Origin: Deltaproteobacteria bacterium
GTDB lineage: Bacteria > Desulfobacterota > DSM-4660 > Desulfatiglandales > Desulfatiglandaceae
Length of the DNA stretch: 5,998 bases
Direction: 5' to 3'
Assembly (NCBI GenBank): GCA_019313765.1
Contig: JAFDAP010000120.1
Coordinates: 1-5,998, forward strand
In this document: positions 1 to 5,674 of the stretch, piece by piece
Numbering within the stretch: the stretch's first letter is position 1
How the letters are laid out: each line of letters begins with the position of its first letter
Translations under genes and position numbers: made by a program
Notes under the pieces: model-generated
The model's input: the letters and a program-made list of their open reading frames with translations, nothing else
The model's database searches: none
Told to the model about the DNA's origin: nothing

Positions 1-163
1 ACCCCTCCCCCGCCATTTGAAGTGAATTCAAATGGTTCCACCCTCTCCAAGGCGTAGGCTCTACCCTCCGGCCTGGAAGCCCTACGGGCTGGAAGCGGAG
101 CCGGAGGCCCACCCCAGGCCGGGGCTTACTCCCGCCATGGCGGGACCTGTTGATGAACTCCTT
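1..163. other. Gene-free left end made of palindromes
   Basis: No gene is supported here. Besides the GC-rich repeat at 64-118, there is a perfect 9-bp hairpin CCATTTGAA/TTCAAATGG at 13-35 (5-base loop) and a perfect 14-bp palindrome CCCGCCATGGCGGG at 131-144, which lies 20 bases after the stop of the DUF4129 gene. None has a T-run typical of an intrinsic terminator. Confidence 0.5.
64..118. repeat. GC-rich palindromic repeat after the DUF4129 gene
   Basis: A perfect 8-bp pair CCTCCGGC (65-72) and GCCGGAGG (100-107) encloses an inner hairpin AGCCC TAC GGGCT (78-90). It shares the pattern CCTCCGG, a TAGG/CCTA centre, CCGGAGG and an outer CCAGG/CCTGG with the repeat at 4822-4872, and like it follows a minus-strand gene's stop. 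No T-run is present. A REP-type element is most likely. Confidence 0.5.
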
Positions 164-1837
164 TTAGGAGGCCATCAACTCCATTATCCTTTCTTGATTT
201 CCTGAAAAGAGTTCCAGGTCGTCCCTTGTTACCTTATGCATGCCATACCAGGACCTGTCAAAAACCGTCACGTTTTCGGAAAAAACCGCTAAAAGGCCTT
301 CCCTTTCATGGCCGCGTCTCCCTAATTCCCGCTTGTAATCACGATTGGATTTATATTTGGCAATGCTGATTATTTCATTTTCAGCCAAGTGCGCAAGTGT
401 TGACAGATAAAGCGCCCTCAGGGCCAGTCGGAATTCACCCCTGTCCATTAATTCCTTAGCCATAACCATCCATTGATCCGCAGGAAGCTCGTCGGCCTTT
501 ATATGATCGTCTGTCAGATCGGGCACGGCAGGGATTGCCTCGCTGGTAGTTGCCGATTGTCGTTCCCTGCGCCTCTTTAAGGTTCGCCAGAGAAAGACGC
601 CTAAAAGAGAGACCAGTACCGCAAGGAGTACCCACAACAAACCGCGCACCGAAGTGATCCATCCTTTGCCCGGGCCTTCACGGCTCTTGTCAGTTCCGGG
701 AAAGAACTTCTCCAGCCAGTCCATGATCTTACTTAACCATCGCGCAATGGTCTTGAAACAGGTCTTTGCTCCCTCTGCGATCCATTTCATCAGCGTTGCA
801 ATAGGACCCGGTTGAACACTACTATCTTGCTCGATCTTTAAACGGGGCATGCGCCAGGCAAACTCTCTTCGGCTCATTACTTCATCTATGGAACCGGAAA
901 GGGCGTCCGGGGGAACGGAGGTGCTTTGCAAACCATACCGGCTAAAAGATATCCCGGGACGTTCCTCTGCCATTAAGGGACAAAATGGTGCTACGCATAG
1001 GGTAAGGATTATCATGGTGGCGAACATGGTTTTGTGAAGAGCAAATGCCTTCAGTTCCGTCTTTAAATCCTTTCCTGTTCTAAGGGATGCTCCGTAAAAA
1101 CATCTGAGCGCATAAACGGTCTTTACCAGGGGATCCATGCACAAATACGCCATGCCAAAGGTTGTAGCCATGAAGGTGGTATTCAGCATGCTCCAGCCGC
1201 TTATTGTGAACACTGTCTCAATGCCTAAGAATTTCTTCAGCATTTGCGGAACTAAGAAAATGCCTATGGCCAAATTCAGAAAAACAAAAAAGCCAAACAT
1301 GGAAAATATGAGTAACAGAATATGGTTCTGTCCTGGCAAAAATTTTGCCTGGTGCCATGATTTTTTGAATACTGTCTTTATGCCATGGCCGTCACCATCA
1401 CCCTGTGCGGAAACATTCTGGTATAAGGCATAGGACCAGGCAAATGGAATCGCCATGACCAGGGCCAGGGGCAACACAAAAAGCCCGGAGGCCTGGATTA
1501 TTGTCTGAGTAGCAGTCAAACGACCGATGCTGACAAGGGTCCGGCGAGACGTCGGTTCCCCTGCCATGTGTGAGATTATATTTTGGGCAAAAACCCCGTG
1601 CCAGCATTTCATCCAGACAAAGAGCATGGCAAGACCCAATGATGCGACTGCACAATACTTGCTTGCAAAGGCATTTCGGCTCATATCGGCCCAGAAGTAC
1701 AGCAGCCCTAAGACAAAGGGCAGGCTCCCGATGTAATAGCTGAAAAGCAGACTGAAAGGTGAAAGGCGCAACAGGTGTATGGCCTCTTCTATGATTTCAA
1801 TGGCCCCCTTTTCTTTTTGCCTTTTCTTGCGGTTCAT
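164..1837 (-). CDS. DUF4129 domain-containing multi-pass membrane protein
   Basis: The product is about 557 residues. Six hydrophobic segments lie near residues 27-51, 62-85, 112-141, 172-201, 219-243 and 271-289. A non-hydrophobic loop follows (about 290-398, probably extracytoplasmic), then a seventh helix (399-417), a basic stop-transfer stretch, and a soluble C-terminal domain (about 450-545). That domain matches DUF4129: a helix with RGEFRLALRALYLSTLAHL, then KSNRDY and RSWYG. The segment DPLVKTVYALRCFYG (235-249) is typical of the N-terminal part of these proteins. Family function is not established; relatives often occur with MoxR ATPase, DUF58 and transglutaminase genes, suggesting an envelope role. 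I chose the ATG at 1837 because it overlaps the upstream stop as ATGA and follows a GGGGGGA stretch. A GTG at 1864, preceded by AAGGA, would add nine residues and cannot be excluded. It is the last gene of the module; palindromes follow its stop. Confidence 0.85.
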   Translation of the reverse strand: MNRKKRQKEKGAIEIIEEAIHLLRLSPFSLLFSYYIGSLPFVLGLLYFWADMSRNAFASKYCAVASLGLAMLFVWMKCWHGVFAQNIISHMAGEPTSRRTLVSIGRLTATQTIIQASGLFVLPLALVMAIPFAWSYALYQNVSAQGDGDGHGIKTVFKKSWHQAKFLPGQNHILLLIFSMFGFFVFLNLAIGIFLVPQMLKKFLGIETVFTISGWSMLNTTFMATTFGMAYLCMDPLVKTVYALRCFYGASLRTGKDLKTELKAFALHKTMFATMIILTLCVAPFCPLMAEERPGISFSRYGLQSTSVPPDALSGSIDEVMSRREFAWRMPRLKIEQDSSVQPGPIATLMKWIAEGAKTCFKTIARWLSKIMDWLEKFFPGTDKSREGPGKGWITSVRGLLWVLLAVLVSLLGVFLWRTLKRRRERQSATTSEAIPAVPDLTDDHIKADELPADQWMVMAKELMDRGEFRLALRALYLSTLAHLAENEIISIAKYKSNRDYKRELGRRGHEREGLLAVFSENVTVFDRSWYGMHKVTRDDLELFSGNQERIMELMAS

Positions 1838-2160
1838 CGTTCCCCCCACCATCCGGTTTGCCACAATGTTCCTTCATGAAAAGAAGTGGGCAGCGAAAGC
1901 AGGATCTGACCCAGATAATAAAAAAACATCCACAGGACCATACCCCCGCACAGGAATTGCATCAATCTCATCAGCCCGGTAAAGCGAAGGGATCGGACCT
2001 GTGATGACGTAAGAAATTTATTCAAACAGGAGGCGCACAGTACTCGATCCTCGTGTTCGGCAATACATTCCCGGCAGAAAAAGCGGCCGCATTCAGGGCA
2101 GCGGGCCACGGCCTCGCGAAGTTTGTGGTTAAAGCAGCGCTGACGACTGAGGTCCTGCAT
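1834..2160 (-). CDS. Small B-box zinc-finger membrane protein
   Basis: The product has 108 residues. The N-terminal half is a B-box-type zinc finger with ligands C9, H12, C21, C24, C29, C32, H36, C42 and C45 (CxxH, CxxC, CxxC, EH, CxxC). One strongly hydrophobic stretch follows (about residues 62-88) and then a short polar tail, so a zinc-binding head on a single membrane anchor is likely. The open frame runs upstream to a TTG at 2313, but that extension is the translation of an inserted palindromic repeat. The ATG at 2160 has a well-placed AGGGG seven bases upstream and is the best start. An ATG at 2190, with GAGAAGG almost touching it, would add ten residues. The stop overlaps the next gene's start by four bases, which suggests translational coupling. 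The finger is a clear paralogue of the one in the gene at 4014-4577. The ligand or partner is unknown. Confidence 0.75.
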   Translation of the reverse strand: MQDLSRQRCFNHKLREAVARCPECGRFFCRECIAEHEDRVLCASCLNKFLTSSQVRSLRFTGLMRLMQFLCGGMVLWMFFYYLGQILLSLPTSFHEGTLWQTGWWGER

Positions 2161-2189
2161 TTTCAATCCCCTAAATTGTTCTATTCTCA

Positions 2190-2198
2190 TGCCTTCTC
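2190..2198. repeat. Target-site duplication, left copy
   Basis: TGCCTTCTC directly abuts the left inverted end of the palindromic element and is repeated exactly at 2336-2344. On the minus strand this copy carries GAGAAGGC and most of an ATG, so the insertion went into the translation-start region of the downstream B-box gene and duplicated it. Confidence 0.8.
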
Positions 2199-2335
2199 GG
2201 GTGTAATTCAAGGCTGTTGACAAAAATCCCCCTCGGTCCCCCTTTAAAAAAGGGGGAAGATTTTGTCCCCCCTTTGTAAAGGGGGGTAGGGGGGATTTCG
2301 CCATATCTGCCAACCAACATGCTTGAATTACACCC
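2199..2335. mobile_element. Palindromic MITE-like element with 14-bp inverted ends
   Basis: The ends are a perfect inverted repeat: GGGTGTAATTCAAG at 2199-2212 and its complement at 2322-2335. They are flanked by a perfect direct repeat TGCCTTCTC (2190-2198 and 2336-2344), the expected 9-bp target duplication. Inside are two C/G-run hairpins (2238-2256, and 2267-2286 with a 9-bp stem), enclosed by an outer stem of AAATCCCCC type (2224-2232 with about 2288-2298). The core belongs to the abundant repeat type that translates as PPFxKGGxGGF-like peptides in many environmental genomes. There is no transposase, so it must have been mobilised in trans. An intact duplication points to a fairly recent insertion. 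Confidence 0.85.
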
Positions 2336-2344
2336 TGCCTTCTC
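2336..2344. repeat. Target-site duplication, right copy
   Basis: This is an exact second copy of TGCCTTCTC, abutting the right inverted end of the element at 2335. The similarity stops immediately outside both copies, as expected for a 9-bp target duplication. Confidence 0.8.
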
Positions 2345-2390
2345 TATTCACGGATCATAAATTAATGGTTCAGATTTGTGAGATAAACCT

Positions 2391-2428
2391 CTAAACCCTG
2401 AACCTTTGAATCCTGAACCCGTGAACTG
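2391..2428. repeat. Degenerate short tandem repeat (AAYCCTG-like)
   Basis: Units of 7-8 bases resembling AACCCTG repeat about five times (AAACCCTG, AACCTTTG, AATCCTG, AACCCGTG, AACTG). The tract ends at the stop codon of the PH-like membrane gene. It is too degenerate to be certain, and no function is evident. Confidence 0.4.
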
Positions 2429-3421
2429 TTATCCATGTTCCTGTCGGAAGCCCTTAAGGGAAATAAGGCCGGAAACTCCGAGGGTAAAAGAGCACACGAC
2501 AGAGAAGACAGCGATCCCCATGAGCCATGGACTGTCCATAGGGGATAGACTGGAAAATGCCTTAAACAATTCCCATTGGTTGCGCACGGCTTCGGGATGT
2601 TTAACCGCAGTAACGAAGAAAAGGATGTAACTCAAAAAGAAGTCAATGCACACAAAGCCCAAGGTCGTCCATGTTATGGCTATAACAGAATCTTTCATAT
2701 CACTGTCATGCTGTTTCACCAAAGCAATGATAACGAACACGCCCGTGGCCATAGTTATGGCGCTTGAAAGGAGTGTGACGGCCACATGATTATAAAATAT
2801 AAATATCCCGGCAAATAATCCCCAGGCCAGGAGCAGGCAGAACAGAATCGAATGAAACCTCCCGTGCTCGTGCCGCAGAGTTTTACGGGCCTTGCTGATA
2901 GTGGAGGGTGAAGTCGCCTGCCGCGACTCCTTTAGGGAGTTTTCCTCTATTGCTTCGGGTGTCAGGGTACCCTGGGCCTGTTCAATCAATGGTCCCAACC
3001 GGTCCATTACCTTCCGAACGGACCTCAACCTGTTCAACGAAGGCAGTTTTTCTGTCTGGACGGCCGTTTTAAGGTGGCATTCACACGTGGGTCCGAGCAA
3101 GCAGTTAACCAACAGTATCAGGAGAAACAGCCCTGCCATTATGCCGAAAAAAATCACCCATGCTCCCCCGATTAAGGCAGCCAAGAGGGTGAACAAACCG
3201 CAAAAAAGGCCTAAAAAAAGGTTTTGGATCTTTCCGCGTATGGTCTTCCTGGTGATGATTGCCTGGATGTCCGTATAATAGAACCGCTTGTAATCTTCTG
3301 AGACACGCTTGGAGTCAATCGAAAGCATGTGGTCTGCGCCCAACCAGAGGGTATTAAGTCCCCCTAAGAAATTCTTTTTCTTCCCGGGCAGGCGTTTATA
3401 TGGCTTTTGTTTTTTCTTCAT
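2429..3421 (-). CDS. Six-helix membrane protein with PH-like N-terminal region
   Basis: The product has 330 residues. After a lysine-rich start (YKRLPGKKK), residues 20-58 include LWLGADHMLSIDS and a YKRFYYTDIQAI motif. This resembles the small PH-like beta domains that precede paired membrane helices in some bacterial membrane proteins. Helices lie at about 67-86 and 88-109. A CECHL motif (113-117) and a charged, probably cytosolic, helical region (about 118-188) follow. Four more helices lie near 189-210, 213-235, 248-272 and 299-321. I know of no named function. ATG 3421 is the only credible start, because conserved-looking sequence begins a few residues later. Its upstream region is entirely the end of the IVP cassette and has no clear Shine-Dalgarno sequence. 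It sits between two B-box genes and probably belongs to the same module. Confidence 0.8.
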   Translation of the reverse strand: MKKKQKPYKRLPGKKKNFLGGLNTLWLGADHMLSIDSKRVSEDYKRFYYTDIQAIITRKTIRGKIQNLFLGLFCGLFTLLAALIGGAWVIFFGIMAGLFLLILLVNCLLGPTCECHLKTAVQTEKLPSLNRLRSVRKVMDRLGPLIEQAQGTLTPEAIEENSLKESRQATSPSTISKARKTLRHEHGRFHSILFCLLLAWGLFAGIFIFYNHVAVTLLSSAITMATGVFVIIALVKQHDSDMKDSVIAITWTTLGFVCIDFFLSYILFFVTAVKHPEAVRNQWELFKAFSSLSPMDSPWLMGIAVFSVVCSFTLGVSGLISLKGFRQEHG

Positions 3422-3482
3422 TTCGGTATAGTTAAACGGTTGTGGTTGCGCTGCTCGTTTCGTCTGCCGTCAATCGGTTGCG
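3420..3482 (+). repeat. Downstream-end repeat of the IVP cassette
   Basis: Positions 3444-3482 match the complement of 4742-4780 at 35 of 39 positions and the complement of 5858-5896 at 31 of 39, without gaps. The core is GGTTGCGCTGCTCGTTTCGT, followed by CGGTTGCG. The outer edge touches the start codon of the PH-like membrane gene. Confidence 0.75.
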
Positions 3483-3489
3483 ATCATCC

Positions 3490-3894
3490 TTAGGGCTTAC
3501 GCTGACTGAATTTGGTCCAAGCAAGCGATAATTTATACAACTGGCGGCTGGCTTTATCATAGCTATTGATCAGCTCGTTGCATACATCAATATCAACATG
3601 GCGGGGGTAAAGGTCTCGGGCTTGGCTTAGAGAAACTATGGTCTCATTTGATTCGGCCATTGCATCGTCAAGGTATTTCTGGAACCCTTTCTTCTGATGC
3701 CTTTTAGAATGCCCTTCTGCTATTAATCTCGGAATAGCTTTAGATGAACGGCGGAGCTGATTTTTCAGATCATATTCCTCTTCCTTTGGCAGCTTTGGCA
3801 AAACCTTTTTAAACACCACAAGCATTGCTTTATAGGTGCCTTGATAAACATCCAAGTCGTGAAAACTCTTTATTGGCTTTTTGATTTTGTCCAT
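3490..3894 (-). CDS. Four-helix-bundle protein (23S rRNA IVP / bAvd-like)
   Basis: The product has 134 residues, near the usual 115-135 for this family. Family features include SFHDLDVYQ near the start (10-18), QLRRSSKAIPRLIAEG (46-61), which corresponds to the usual LRRAAxSIPxNIAEG signature, and FQKYLDDAMAESNET (71-85). Four amphipathic helices are expected at about 14-34, 38-63, 66-97 and 100-128. Relatives are encoded in intervening sequences of 23S rRNA and, as Avd, in diversity-generating retroelements; the fold forms pentamers and is thought to bind nucleic acid. Here there is no rRNA and no reverse transcriptase. The start ATG follows GGAG at five bases, inside or next to the cassette repeat, so the element supplies its own ribosome binding site. 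The gene splits an otherwise co-directional membrane-gene set and is probably an insertion unrelated to that module. Confidence 0.88.
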   Translation of the reverse strand: MDKIKKPIKSFHDLDVYQGTYKAMLVVFKKVLPKLPKEEEYDLKNQLRRSSKAIPRLIAEGHSKRHQKKGFQKYLDDAMAESNETIVSLSQARDLYPRHVDIDVCNELINSYDKASRQLYKLSLAWTKFSQRKP

Positions 3895-3902
3895 AGACGC
3901 TC

Positions 3903-3954
3903 CACGAACCCCGATACGAGCCGCGCAACCACAACCGATTGACTCAACCGAAAT
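3903..3954 (-). repeat. Upstream-end repeat of the IVP cassette
   Basis: Read on the minus strand, 3948-3903 matches 5759-5804 of the plus strand at 40 of 46 positions without gaps. The match starts at GTTGAGTCAA and runs through GCTCGTATCGG to TTCGTG. Its first part matches 4685-4718 at 29 of 34 positions. The inner edge leads directly into the ribosome binding site of the IVP gene. Confidence 0.75.
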
Positions 3955-4013
3955 CCTACAAGGTTACTACCAACAAAAGGGTTATAAGTTTTCAAATTTC
4001 TGTTATAAATTCA

Positions 4014-4577
4014 TCAACGCGTTGCACAGGAATAGATAAAAGCCGACCACCCGAAGATTTGAAGAACGGCGAAAAAAATTGCTATGATCAAGCGAACCTT
4101 TGTTCGTTGTATAATGCTTGAGGGCGCCTTCCAGTAATGGATGGCCATGAAAAGGGTCATGGGTGCGGTCAGAATTGTGGGCCAGACAAATACCATAGGG
4201 ACAACGGCAAGTAACAGTACAATGGTATCGTAAAGGATGCGATGGTTTTCCAGGTCTTTGATTTTATGCTTTTTTTTGCCTGTTTCCAGGCAGGAAAGAC
4301 ACAGATGACGGCCATCGAACTCCACATCACACAGTGCACACAAAAATCTTCCGCACACAGCACACGGAACCACCGCTTTTTTCTTAGGGTGATAAAAACA
4401 GGTGGCCTCATCATTTAATACCAGGGAATCGGCCGGGGCACCCGAGGGAAACTCCCTGAACAGGGCAGGGAAGACCTCCACGCGCAAAAGGGCATCACAA
4501 GAGGCACAGTGGATCATGCCGGGTGAATTTAAAAATTCGGTTTCAAGGGGAGTATTGCATTTGGTGCATGTGACCAA
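4014..4577 (-). CDS. Zinc-ribbon and B-box membrane protein
   Basis: The product has 187 residues. An N-terminal zinc ribbon is formed by C4/C7 and C24/C27. A B-box-type finger follows with C60, H63, C72, C75, C80, C83, C93 and C96. Next come a lysine-rich linker (101-108) and hydrophobic stretches at about 114-148 (long enough for two helices) and 162-184. The zinc sites are probably cytosolic and the C-terminus membrane-embedded. The B-box has the same internal spacing as the one in the gene ending at 1834 (CGRF then CxxC, eight residues between H and C), so the two are paralogous. The usual H ligand after the third cysteine pair is F87, with H91 nearby. The start is a TTG with AAGGA nine bases upstream; an in-frame stop lies just five codons before it, so only TTG or the adjacent ATT is possible. 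No enzymatic motif is seen. Confidence 0.75.
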   Translation of the reverse strand: MVTCTKCNTPLETEFLNSPGMIHCASCDALLRVEVFPALFREFPSGAPADSLVLNDEATCFYHPKKKAVVPCAVCGRFLCALCDVEFDGRHLCLSCLETGKKKHKIKDLENHRILYDTIVLLLAVVPMVFVWPTILTAPMTLFMAIHYWKAPSSIIQRTKVRLIIAIFFAVLQIFGWSAFIYSCATR

Positions 4578-4596
4578 AATATGACGTCCTTATTTT

Positions 4597-4683
4597 TTAT
4601 TTAGTCCTTGAAAACCCCGCTCTCTGGGCAGAGTCAGTGGGCTTTGCCTTGATGATTCCTGTGGACTCTATGTTGTAGGGCAT
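4597..4683 (-). CDS. Possible 28-residue ORF or gene remnant
   Basis: An ATG at 4683 opens a frame that begins MPYNIESTGIIKAKPTDSAQ and ends 28 codons later, 20 bases before the next gene's TTG. The composition looks protein-like rather than random. No Shine-Dalgarno sequence precedes it, because the upstream bases are the end of a miniature repeat element, and the frame stays open into that element. It could be a short leader peptide, the tail of a gene truncated by the element, or chance. I do not recognise it. Confidence 0.25.
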   Translation of the reverse strand: MPYNIESTGIIKAKPTDSAQRAGFSRTK

Positions 4684-4684
4684 A

Positions 4685-4792
4685 CGGTTGCGGTTGCGAC
4701 GCTCGTATCGGTATTCGTAATGCGGTTTTCGGTAAAAACCCCGCAACCGACTGACCAAAGACGAAACGAGCAGCGCAACCTAATAACGAAAA
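4685..4792 (+). mobile_element. Miniature ORF-less relative of the IVP cassette (copy A)
   Basis: The left part (4685-4718) matches the cassette's upstream end at 29 of 34 positions. The right part (4742-4780) is the complement of the cassette's downstream end at 35 of 39. The order is the same as in the full cassette but the orientation is opposite, and the gene is replaced by about 23 bases. A small hairpin, GGTTTT CGGTA AAAACC (4724-4740), spans most of that core. The tail AATAACGAAAA (4782-4792) also follows copy B. This is what an internal deletion derivative of an IVP cassette would look like. Confidence 0.7.
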
Positions 4793-4821
4793 CCGTCTAA
4801 CCCCTCCGGGGATAACCAAAG

Positions 4822-4872
4822 CCTGGTCCTCCCTCCGGGCCGTAGGCCCTATGGGCCGGAGGCTGGGCCAGG
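4822..4872. repeat. GC-rich palindromic repeat after the RDD gene
   Basis: The arms CCTGGtCCtcCCTCCGG and CCGGAGGctGGgCCAGG pair across a GC-rich centre that can itself fold (GGCC/GGCC around TAGG). It starts four bases after the stop of the RDD gene. No T-run follows on the minus strand, so it looks more like a REP-type element than a standard intrinsic terminator, although it could stabilise or end the transcript. A similar layout lies at 64-118. Confidence 0.6.
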
Positions 4873-4876
4873 ACTT

Positions 4877-5638
4877 TTACTTCCTTATTACCCGCGTGTC
4901 GCAGATACGGTCGTGCAGGGCGCGTTTCTGCTCATCAAAGGCGACCATGATGTAACCGATACAAAGAATTATAGCGCTTATCATTTCCGCAAAATACCGC
5001 CCAAAGGCCCTGAGGTAACTCACCTTGTCGCCATCGCCTGTAACAACCTTTATTCCACACGCCATTTTTCCGGGAGTTGCGGCATACTTCCCCAAAAACC
5101 AGGTTGTGTAGGCAGCAGTTATGGCGATTTGAAAAAGCTGTAAAACAAATGGCAGTATGACCGCAGCGAGGGAATCCGGAGATGACAGGGCAGGGAACAT
5201 TATTAAGCCTGCTGCGAAAGAAAGAATCGTATTAGCCACCCCCACGATGATCCAGTCGATAAATTTAGCCCCAAACCGGAGCCAGAATCCTGCATATTCC
5301 ATGGCCCCGGAAACGGTCATGCCTTCCTTGAGCTTCTGTACAAATATTGGTTTGCACCCGGCACACACCCATGAATCCCCGTATTGGATCATTTCCTCCC
5401 GGGAAAAGGCCCTGCCGCACTCGGAGCAAAAGGATTTCCCTGAAGCGCCTGTGGCCCCGTCTGTTGCCACAACTCCGGCGCTGCCGGTCATGACCCTGGC
5501 ATACTCATCCCAGTTTGCCATGTTCGGGTTCCAGACTAAGGTCTTAGATGTAATCTTTCCCTCATCTACCAGGGCCTGAAATTCCTCTTCAGTGACAGGT
5601 CCCTTCTGTTCTTTCCGAACGGCATAGTACCATTGCAT
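4877..5638 (-). CDS. GYF_2 / zinc-ribbon / RDD family membrane protein
   Basis: The product has 253 residues in three parts. Residues 1-48 form a GYF_2-type domain (WYYAVRKEQKGPVTEEEF, then the W of VWNPNMANW). Residues 71-95 hold a zinc ribbon, C71xxC74 and C92xxC95. Residues 114-253 are an RDD domain with R121 and D128 in the first helix, TPGK (188-191), and the closing motif FDEQKRALHDRICDT (234-248). Hydrophobic helices lie at about 125-148, 157-182 and 211-233. GYF_2-RDD fusions are common; some RDD proteins have been linked to ion or solute transport, but no substrate can be read here. The start ATG is supported by GGGAG six bases upstream. It is the first gene of the module. Its leader contains two hairpins, and a palindromic repeat follows its stop. 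Confidence 0.9.
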   Translation of the reverse strand: MQWYYAVRKEQKGPVTEEEFQALVDEGKITSKTLVWNPNMANWDEYARVMTGSAGVVATDGATGASGKSFCSECGRAFSREEMIQYGDSWVCAGCKPIFVQKLKEGMTVSGAMEYAGFWLRFGAKFIDWIIVGVANTILSFAAGLIMFPALSSPDSLAAVILPFVLQLFQIAITAAYTTWFLGKYAATPGKMACGIKVVTGDGDKVSYLRAFGRYFAEMISAIILCIGYIMVAFDEQKRALHDRICDTRVIRK

Positions 5639-5674
5639 GATCGTCTCCCGGTTTTTATTCGGCTTTTAAAACCT

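Larger units (their letters stand above)
3420..3954 (-). mobile_element. IVP-type cassette bounded by long inverted repeats
   Basis: A four-helix-bundle gene fills the inside of a pair of terminal inverted repeats. The left end (3420-3462) and the complement of the right end (3912-3954) match at 37 of 43 positions without gaps; the shared core is CGGTTGTGGTTGCGC. Beyond the repeats each end has its own signature. The downstream end continues to 3482 with a second CGGTTGCG; the upstream end continues to TTCGTGGAG at the gene's start. Both signatures recur in the two ORF-less elements at 4685-4792 and 5759-5908, supporting a mobile family. No target duplication was found and no transposase is present, so the exact edges and mechanism are uncertain. 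Confidence 0.65.

Noticed and set aside
1137..1433. Plus-strand open frame of 98 codons
   Set aside because: It is antisense to the DUF4129 gene; its apparent features reflect the complement of membrane-helix codons.
2892..3278. Plus-strand open frame of 128 codons
   Set aside because: It lies wholly within the better-supported membrane-protein gene on the other strand and has no family features.
3490..3894. Avd protein of a diversity-generating retroelement
   Set aside because: The fold family is shared, but no reverse transcriptase, template repeat or variable repeat is visible in the window.
3437..3954. Intervening sequence within a 23S rRNA gene
   Set aside because: The flanks are protein-coding genes and no rRNA sequence is recognisable on either side.
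3410..3965. Target-site duplication around the IVP cassette
   Set aside because: Comparing the bases outside both inverted ends shows no direct repeat longer than chance.
4634..4819. Minus-strand 61-codon frame through miniature element A
   Set aside because: Most of it is translated repeat sequence with no protein-like conservation.
5157..5579. Plus-strand open frame of 140 codons
   Set aside because: It is antisense to the clear GYF_2/RDD gene, and its translation shows no domain.
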